From Anaerolineae bacterium (GTDB lineage Bacteria; Chloroflexota; Anaerolineae; 4572-78; J111): a stretch of 10,124 nt of DNA. This document shows, piece after piece, positions 5,099-10,124 of the stretch. The stretch spans positions 1 through 10,124 of the forward strand of contig JAGRBY010000232.1 of the NCBI GenBank assembly GCA_020433835.1, given 5' to 3'. The translations under genes and the position numbers were made by a program. The notes under the pieces were generated by a model that was not told the origin of the DNA, made no database searches, and was given only the letters and a program-made list of their open reading frames with translations. Positions within the stretch are counted from its first letter, which is position 1. Each line of letters starts with the position of its first letter.

Positions 5099-8059
5099 AT
5101 GGCCGCTAGCATGAAAAAGAACTGGCTCTGGCTCATCATTTTGATTTGGGTAGCAACAGCCCTGCGGCTGGCCTGGCTCGACCAACAAAGTCTGTGGTAC
5201 GATGAAGGCGTAACATGGATGCTGTCCCAAATGTCCCTAACCGATCTCATCAACTGGACCGCCGCCGATATCCAGCCGCCGCTCTACTACCTCATCATCT
5301 GGACCACCGACATCCTTTTCAGCGACAGTGAATGGGCCTTGCGCTTCCCATCCGCCGTTTTCGGCATCCTTACCGTCCCGCTGCTCTACACGCTTGCCCG
5401 CCGCCTGTTATCACTCCAACCCAAACCAACCACCCAGCCAACCAACCACCCATCAAATCATTTTTCATCCTTCATAATTCATAATTCATCCTTCCCTTTT
5501 CTCGCCGCCCTTTTCCTCACGCTCTCACCCTTGATGATTTACTACAGCCAAGAAGCCCGCATGTACACGCTGCTTACTTTTGAAGCAGTGCTGGCCGGCT
5601 ATCTGCTGTTGCGAGTGTTACATCCGACCCTCACCCCGTCGCTAACGCGACTTCCCTTTCCCAGTGGGAGAGGGGGTGAGGGCCTCACCAGCCTACTCTA
5701 TGCCGTGGTTGGAGCAGCAGCGCTCTACACCCATTATTTTGCCGCCTTTTTACTTATCGCTCACGGCATCTACGCCCTTATAATTCTGTGGCGCAATAAA
5801 TTCTCGCGCTCCCTATTGTTATCCGTAGCCACCGCTTTCGGCGGCAGCCTGCTGCTCTTTGCCCCGTGGCTACCGATTCTCCTGGCCCGCCTTGGCGATG
5901 ACCCCAGCTACTGGCCCGGCGCGCTAAAACTCAACGAAGCCATCCGCAAAGTAGCCATCCGCTTCATCACCGGCGAAACCGTCACCGAGCAAACCGGCTG
6001 GTGGCTCACACTCGCATTCCTCGCTCTGGTTACTATCAGCCTAGCCTATCTCCTCCTTACCAAACGAAGCCAACCTTCAACTCCCAAATCCCAATCTCCA
6101 ATCTCCAGTCTCTATTCTCTATTCTCCATTCTCTGGCTCTTCATTCCCATCATTCTCAGCCTCATCCTCTCCTACCAGTCGCCCAAATTCAACCCGCGCT
6201 ACACCCTGCTGGCCTGGCCTGCCGGGGCGATACTCTTAGCCCAGCTGCTCAGCCATCTCATTACCCGGCCTCACACCTCACAGCTTACGTCGTACATCTC
6301 CCATAGCTTATTCGCCTTGGTAATTGTCTTCTTCTTGGCGATTAGCACATTGAGCCTTTACAACAGTCTCAGCGATCCGCGCTTTTCTAAAGATGACTTC
6401 CGCGCCCTGGCCAAATTTGTTCAAGAGCGCGAAAGCCCGGACGAGACAGTCCTGCTCAGTTCCGGTCATCTCTTTCCCGTCTGGGCTTATTACTACGGCT
6501 GGGATAACTGGACGCCACTGCCCTGGATGCTGCGCCTCGATGTGGATCGCGTCACCAGCCTCGATATGGCCGACACCATCGCCGAAGCCGTCAAAGGCCG
6601 CGAGGGCGTCTGGCTGGTGACCTGGCAGGATGACGTCATCGACCCCACCGGCGTTGTGCCTTTCTGGCTCGATACTATCGGCGAGCGCCCCCACGACGCC
6701 GGCGACTTTTGGGGTGTTGGCCTGGAGCATTGGCGGCTCAACCCCCGCCGTATCAGCCGCCTGAAAGAAAACCCCATCCAGCGCAAAACCGACATCAACT
6801 TTGCCGATCAGGTCACCCTGCTCGGCTACACCCAGCTCAACGATACAGAGCTGATTCTCTTTTGGCAACCGCAGCAGCCCCTACCTGACGAACTGATCAT
6901 GACCCTCGACCTGTTCGATGCCGAGGGCTTCAACTGGAGCCGACAGGCCATCACCAACCGGCTGGGCAGCGATGTCTACCCCCCCTCGCGCTGGCCCACC
7001 GGCCAGGTGGTTATTACGCGCCATCACCTACCCTGGCAAATTGGCACACCGCCGGGGCTGTATCGGGCCGAGATCGGGCTGGGTGCCGTTGGTTCCCCAA
7101 ACAATACCGCAACTGCCACCGACGGTTTTTCCGGCTGGGATATTCTCGATGCGCAGGGCCGCCCCCAACGCCGCACCGCACTGCTGGAAGCAATCAACCT
7201 CAGCGATCTGGTCGAGCCGACCAGCGGCCCCTTACCGCAGGCTGAAGATCCGCTCATCGATCTTTTTCCTATCATCGGGCTGCGCCGAACTATTTTACCG
7301 CAAACCAGCGCGCAACCCGGCGACCGCATTCTGTTGGCCTTGCTGTGGCAAGCCGGCGAATATAACCTTGATAATATTTCCTTGGCTTTTGATTTAGTGG
7401 ATAGTGCAGGGGAGATATACCGTATAGGGTATTCGCTTACTCCCAGCCGGCATTTTAACTTACCGAGTTGGCAGATGGGCGATACGGTTTTGGGGCAATA
7501 TTGGCTCGATATTCCACCGGAGGCTGCACCCGGCCCGGCCAAACTGCAACTGCACGTCATTAACGTTAGCGGCTTTGCTTACGACGAAGTTTTTCCATTT
7601 GATGACATCGAGATCATGCCGACCGAACGTAACTTCAAGCCGCCCCAGCCGGTCGATATGCCACTGGCAGCCGATTTCTCCGGCCAGGTCACCCTTATCG
7701 GCGCGGACTGTGCCGCCAAGTGCCAGGCAGCACCGGGCGAAACGCTGTCGCTGACTCTCTACTGGCGCGCTGAGGCCCCATTTGACACCACCTACACCGT
7801 TTTTGCCCACGCGCTAGGCCCCAATGAAACGGTAGTCATCAACGCCGATCACGCGCCCCCTAAACCAACCACCGGTTGGGTGCCTAACGAAATCATCACC
7901 GATCCAATCACGTTGACGGTTCCCGCCGACCTGCCGCCGGGTGACTATTCGCTTGAAGTGGGTTTGTACGATGCCGCGGACCCAACTTTTGCCCGACTGC
8001 CGCTCAATGACGGCAATAGCCAAGTTATTCTGCCTCAGCCACTAAAAGTAACAAAGTAG
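5099..8059 (+). CDS. GT-C/PMT-family glycosyltransferase-like membrane protein with three C-terminal beta-sandwich modules
   Basis: A 986-aa protein from ATG 5099. ATG 5111 and an upstream TTG at 5072 are alternatives, and none has a strong Shine-Dalgarno. Residues about 8-27 form the first transmembrane helix. The following extracytoplasmic loop carries Asp35-Glu36 in LWYDEG, the acidic pair typical of GT-C catalytic loops, then Asp57 and PPLYY at 60-64. SPLMIYYSQEARMY (about 143-156) and NPRYTLLAWP (about 365-374) are PMT_2-type (PF13231) landmarks. Roughly ten or eleven helices end near residue 422. The rest is probably extracytoplasmic: a mixed region, then modules at about 565-675, 719-840 and 858-985. 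Such enzymes move sugars from polyprenyl-phosphate carriers to acceptors on the outer membrane face; donor and acceptor cannot be told. Three repeat-derived stretches interrupt cytoplasmic loops at about residues 122-131, 177-195 and 328-346. It lies 45 bp after DUF2079 and is likely co-transcribed. Confidence 0.85.
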   Translation: MAASMKKNWLWLIILIWVATALRLAWLDQQSLWYDEGVTWMLSQMSLTDLINWTAADIQPPLYYLIIWTTDILFSDSEWALRFPSAVFGILTVPLLYTLARRLLSLQPKPTTQPTNHPSNHFSSFIIHNSSFPFLAALFLTLSPLMIYYSQEARMYTLLTFEAVLAGYLLLRVLHPTLTPSLTRLPFPSGRGGEGLTSLLYAVVGAAALYTHYFAAFLLIAHGIYALIILWRNKFSRSLLLSVATAFGGSLLLFAPWLPILLARLGDDPSYWPGALKLNEAIRKVAIRFITGETVTEQTGWWLTLAFLALVTISLAYLLLTKRSQPSTPKSQSPISSLYSLFSILWLFIPIILSLILSYQSPKFNPRYTLLAWPAGAILLAQLLSHLITRPHTSQLTSYISHSLFALVIVFFLAISTLSLYNSLSDPRFSKDDFRALAKFVQERESPDETVLLSSGHLFPVWAYYYGWDNWTPLPWMLRLDVDRVTSLDMADTIAEAVKGREGVWLVTWQDDVIDPTGVVPFWLDTIGERPHDAGDFWGVGLEHWRLNPRRISRLKENPIQRKTDINFADQVTLLGYTQLNDTELILFWQPQQPLPDELIMTLDLFDAEGFNWSRQAITNRLGSDVYPPSRWPTGQVVITRHHLPWQIGTPPGLYRAEIGLGAVGSPNNTATATDGFSGWDILDAQGRPQRRTALLEAINLSDLVEPTSGPLPQAEDPLIDLFPIIGLRRTILPQTSAQPGDRILLALLWQAGEYNLDNISLAFDLVDSAGEIYRIGYSLTPSRHFNLPSWQMGDTVLGQYWLDIPPEAAPGPAKLQLHVINVSGFAYDEVFPFDDIEIMPTERNFKPPQPVDMPLAADFSGQVTLIGADCAAKCQAAPGETLSLTLYWRAEAPFDTTYTVFAHALGPNETVVINADHAPPKPTTGWVPNEIITDPITLTVPADLPPGDYSLEVGLYDAADPTFARLPLNDGNSQVILPQPLKVTK
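5464..5491 (+). repeat. Short heptanucleotide repeat (ttcatMM) inside the GT-C gene
   Basis: Four 7-nt units, ttcatcc, ttcataa, ttcataa, ttcatcc, read in frame as SSFIIHNSSF. Just upstream (about 5426-5455) an ACC/CCA-rich stretch encodes a Thr/Pro/Asn-rich linker. Both lie directly after the second transmembrane helix (ending LARRLL), in a predicted cytoplasmic loop. The unit sequence differs from tctccaR, but unit length and placement are the same. Confidence 0.75.
5628..5682 (+). repeat. Palindromic repeat element, copy 1, inserted in frame in the GT-C gene
   Basis: A 55-bp element. Outer arms ccctcacccc (5628-5637) and ggggtgaggg (5673-5682) are inverted repeats. Between them are two hairpins: gtcgc-taac-gcgac (5638-5651), and ccctttccc (5654-5662) with gggagaggg (5666-5674), which has one G-T wobble pair. 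The whole can fold like a three-way junction. It is translated as a Pro/Leu/Gly/Arg-rich insert (residues about 177-195) between transmembrane helices, in a predicted cytoplasmic loop. A near-identical copy in the same orientation lies at 10068-10124. Confidence 0.85.
6081..6136 (+). repeat. Heptanucleotide repeat array (tctccaR-type) in the GT-C gene
   Basis: Eight 7-nt units: ctcccaa, atcccaa, tctccaa, tctccag, tctctat twice, tctccat, tctctgg. It is read in frame as SPISSLYSLFSIL-like sequence that runs into the next transmembrane helix, right after a helix ending LLLTKR (cytoplasmic side). It has the same unit, length (56 nt) and orientation as the arrays in the DUF2079 gene. Confidence 0.8.
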
Positions 8060-8116
8060 ATAGCCGCAGCAAAGCTGACTCTGCCCCTTATAGCCAGGGC
8101 AACATGAAGATGGGGA

Positions 8117-8641
8117 TTAGATGAGTTGGTAGATACAGGTAGGACAAACGTGGTAAATTACATCAATAGCATCAATAGGAGCTTGAGGCCCAGTGCCAAC
8201 CAACTCACCGCCCTCACACCAAACAGCCCGATGTAAAACCTTATTGCAGATACTGCATCGCCGGTAAGGATAGTTTATAGTGGGACTATACCGGTAATAA
8301 ACCGGCGGCGACATAACCTCTCGACGGATTATCGTATGTTCAAGGCGTAAAATATTTTTATCTTCCGGAATAATCCGCATTTCCATGAAACGCTTTATAT
8401 CCGGCGAGTCGCAGCGATAGAATTTGTGAGTTTCCTGATAGCGAAGTCGGGCGCGTTGTAAGAGATTGTCAACAAACAGACGGGTTGATTCGCCCATAAT
8501 AAAAGAAAAAAGGGGTTTGCCGATAACCTTCTCCCGTACAACGGTATCACCATCATTGTCTAAAGCAAAGGCATTCCACTCATCGTTAACATCAACGATC
8601 TCATCTACCTGGTTAAGCCAATAAATAACGCTGTCTGTCAC
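8117..8641 (-). CDS. PAS-like small protein with C-terminal zinc-ribbon-like CxxC pair
   Basis: A small soluble protein, 174 aa from the preferred GTG start. The first ~110 residues look PAS-like: IYWLNQVDEIVDVNDEWNAFA, then VIGKPLFSFI and a helical stretch, followed by a YRCDSPDIKRFMEM strand region. I recall similar RCDSP-type small PAS proteins from other bacteria, without known function. The C-terminus carries CSIC (131-134) and CPTC (168-171), numbered from the ATG two codons upstream; spacing and strand-like sequence fit a zinc ribbon. Start choice: an AGGAGG sits only 2 nt before the ATG at 8647 but 8 nt before the in-frame GTG at 8641, so GTG fits better. It has its own promoter candidate and converges with the glycosyltransferase operon, 57 bp away. 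A sensor or redox/metal-responsive signalling role is only inferred, as no output domain is visible. Confidence 0.75.
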   Translation of the reverse strand: MTDSVIYWLNQVDEIVDVNDEWNAFALDNDGDTVVREKVIGKPLFSFIMGESTRLFVDNLLQRARLRYQETHKFYRCDSPDIKRFMEMRIIPEDKNILRLEHTIIRREVMSPPVYYRYSPTINYPYRRCSICNKVLHRAVWCEGGELVGTGPQAPIDAIDVIYHVCPTCIYQLI

Positions 8642-8649
8642 TATCATGC

Positions 8650-8655
8650 CCTCCT
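8650..8655 (-). promoter_or_regulatory. Strong Shine-Dalgarno (AGGAGG) deciding the PAS-like gene start
   Basis: On the - strand a perfect AGGAGG lies 2 nt before ATG 8647 and 8 nt before GTG 8641. Normal spacing (5-10 nt) favours the GTG, which shortens the protein by two residues. Confidence 0.6.
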
Positions 8656-8694
8656 TACTTTACCCTACCATAGGACTATACACCCACCTTAAAA

Positions 8695-8724
8695 AGAATA
8701 CAAAGCAAGAATTGTACACGTCAA
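8695..8724 (-). promoter_or_regulatory. Candidate sigma70-like promoter for the PAS-like gene
   Basis: Read on the - strand, TTGACG (8719-8724, 5 of 6 matches) and TATTCT (8695-8700, 4 of 6) are separated by 18 bp. A second -10-like TATAGT lies nearer the gene at 8675-8680 but has only a weak -35. The rest of the 8648-8854 gap shows no gene or clear structure. Confidence 0.45.
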
Positions 8725-8854
8725 CAAAGATGGCGCTGCTTACCTGTGAGAGAAGCAACGCATCCTTTGTAATCGTTTTCAATGCAAAGAACAGGCTGTT
8801 AAACGCACGTAGCTAACGAGCCACCTATCCCAACTGGCAACAAAACGGGCGTAT

Positions 8855-9997
8855 CTACCCCTTCAACCAGTGGTCGAACCAATCAAATGCCATAGCTTGC
8901 ATATCGCTATCAAATTTATGCGATCCCGGATAGAAGCGGCATTGGTAATGGTCTTGAGCCTCGGCCTTGGCGTAGAGTTCTTGCAAAATGCGGTCAGCAC
9001 GTTCCATTTCGGCCAGAGTAAAGAGGGAGTCGTCACTGTTGTTTAAAACCAGTGTCGGCAGTGGAACCCGCAGCCCTAAGATTTCCGGGTAGTCCAACTC
9101 CGGGGGAAGTAGGGGGATATAGATCATCCAGGTGTGGGTGTAGGAGGTATTGAGCAGAAAATCGCGCCAGGTAGTCATCATCCCGGCGCACACAGCGCAT
9201 TGAATGCGGGAATCGAGGCCGCCGAGCAGCACGGTTCGCAGCCCGCCGCCGGATAGACCGCCACAGCCGATGCGGGCGGCATCGACATCCGTACGCCGGC
9301 ACAGAATATCCAGAGCGCGTTGGTCTTCGCTAAAAAAGACACCCGGCCAGGTGGTTCCGCCGCAAAAGAGCGACTTGGCCATGATCGATTCGTGCTCGGC
9401 AGCCCACTGATCGTAGGCTTGAATGGCGGCGACGGTTTCGAGCGTCTCGGCGGGTAGGCCGGCTTTAATTGCCTCCGGCACATCAGCCAGACGAACGCGG
9501 CGGCTGCCAAAGGCGTAAGCATCGGGGATGAGCACGGCGTAGCCACGGCGGGCCAGTTGATTGGCCCAGGCGACACCGCCGTAAAATTCGGCGTGGTGCT
9601 CGCGCATCATAGGGTGCGGTTCGTGAGCGATTTGGGCAATTTTGCGCTTGCCGAAATATTTCTTGCCGCCGTGATCGTGAAAAGCCAAGACACCGGGCAG
9701 CGGTTCTTGGGCATCCGCCGGCTTCAGAAAAATCGCCTCAGCGCGAGGCCCGGCGGGCGGCTGCCACGAAAGAAGCTCCACGTGAAGATCATCGTATGTA
9801 AAGTGGCTGTTGACGGTGACGTCGGGTATGGGGCCGGGGGCCGGCGGAGCCAGCCGCTCAAGCAGGCGCTGTCGGGCCACCTGTCGCCAGCTTTCTACAT
9901 CAGACCAGCCGTCACGTCGAAAGGAAAAAGCAGGTGGCTCATCGCCTACCAGCGAAGCCGCCCACGCGCCATACGAACCGAGCATTGTTTGAGGCAT
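8855..9997 (-). CDS. Alpha/beta hydrolase (dienelactone hydrolase / acetyl xylan esterase-like)
   Basis: A 380-aa predicted cytosolic enzyme with no signal peptide visible. The alpha/beta hydrolase fold is shown by LPGVLAFHDHGGKKYFGKRKI (100-120, oxyanion/HDHGG region), a RRGYAVLIPDAYAFGSRR strand-loop (150-167), the nucleophile elbow GLSGG with Ser249, an acid candidate at Asp322/Asp323 in LNNSDDSLF, and His360 in PGSHKFD. All triad positions are present and in order. Known of the family: serine hydrolases of this group cleave esters, including acetylated sugars and lactones; the substrate here cannot be told. The N-terminal ~85 residues are a helical lead-in seen in long members. The start at 9997 has only a weak GCGAG upstream; ATG 9985 is an alternative with no ribosome site. 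It could trim acetyl groups from glycans made by the neighbouring operon, but it lies on the opposite strand and this link is weak. Confidence 0.85.
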   Translation of the reverse strand: MPQTMLGSYGAWAASLVGDEPPAFSFRRDGWSDVESWRQVARQRLLERLAPPAPGPIPDVTVNSHFTYDDLHVELLSWQPPAGPRAEAIFLKPADAQEPLPGVLAFHDHGGKKYFGKRKIAQIAHEPHPMMREHHAEFYGGVAWANQLARRGYAVLIPDAYAFGSRRVRLADVPEAIKAGLPAETLETVAAIQAYDQWAAEHESIMAKSLFCGGTTWPGVFFSEDQRALDILCRRTDVDAARIGCGGLSGGGLRTVLLGGLDSRIQCAVCAGMMTTWRDFLLNTSYTHTWMIYIPLLPPELDYPEILGLRVPLPTLVLNNSDDSLFTLAEMERADRILQELYAKAEAQDHYQCRFYPGSHKFDSDMQAMAFDWFDHWLKG

Positions 9998-10067
9998 TGT
10001 ATTCTCGCTATCTTCAAGGAAGTGCGACAGAAGCTGCGCAACAGCAACGACAATGAAAATCTTTTAG

Positions 10068-10124
10068 CCCTCACCCCGTCGCTAACGCGACTCCCCTCTC
10101 CCTAAGGGAGAGGGGTTGGGGGTG
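10068..10124 (+). repeat. Palindromic repeat element, copy 2 (intergenic, cut by window end)
   Basis: Near-identical to 5628-5682 and in the same orientation: ccctcacccc (10068-10077), the gtcgc-taac-gcgac hairpin (10078-10091), then cccctctccct (10093-10103) pairing with agggagagggg (10105-10115). The closing arm is ggttgggggtg, running into the window edge. It lies upstream of the hydrolase gene (which reads away from it) and shows the element in a noncoding setting. Confidence 0.85.

Noticed and set aside
6308..6868. 186-aa ORF on the - strand
   Set aside because: It is antisense to conserved GT-C coding and has no recognisable domain.
7024..7560. 178-aa ORF on the - strand
   Set aside because: It is antisense to the beta-sandwich modules, with composition typical of a shadow frame.
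8082..8101. Rho-independent terminator between the convergent genes
   Set aside because: Only a 5-bp tgccc/gggca stem with a 10-nt loop and no T-tract on either strand.
9557..10105. 182-aa ORF on the + strand
   Set aside because: It is mostly antisense to the alpha/beta hydrolase, which has an intact triad, and its tail runs into the palindromic repeat.

Overview
The window looks like part of a chromosome from an uncultured or environmental bacterium, most plausibly a member of the Chloroflexota (Anaerolineae-like). This is inferred, not proven. It rests on the family of large DUF2079 and GT-C membrane proteins with C-terminal beta-sandwich modules, on heptanucleotide repeats inside genes, and on the mixed GC content. 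No rRNA, tRNA, CRISPR array, transposase or phage gene is visible.

Left part (about 2-8059, all + strand, gaps of 45-69 bp): an operon-like run of four loci. First comes the 3' end of a large membrane protein ending in an ILEI/FAM3-like domain. Next is a cyclic-nucleotide-binding protein that has a coiled-coil module instead of a DNA-binding domain, with its own sigma70-like promoter. Third is a DUF2079 membrane protein broken by a frameshift exactly inside a heptanucleotide tandem repeat. Fourth is a GT-C/PMT-type glycosyltransferase-like protein. The last two share related C-terminal beta-sandwich modules. Together they suggest assembly or glycosylation of cell-envelope polysaccharide or glycoprotein on the outer face of the membrane, possibly under second-messenger control.

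Right part (8117-9997, - strand, convergent with the operon): a small PAS-like protein with a C-terminal CxxC...CxxC zinc-ribbon-like motif, a 207-bp gap (8648-8854) holding only its promoter, then an alpha/beta hydrolase of the dienelactone hydrolase / acetyl xylan esterase type.

The most unusual layer is the repeats. Four arrays of 7-nt units and one 55-bp palindromic element lie inside the two glycosyltransferase-like genes. All five fall in predicted cytoplasmic loops between transmembrane helices. A second copy of the palindromic element ends the window. Because 7 is not a multiple of 3, any change in heptad copy number shifts the downstream frame, and the DUF2079 gene shows just such a break. 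This could be a phase-variable switch, a decaying gene or a local sequence error.
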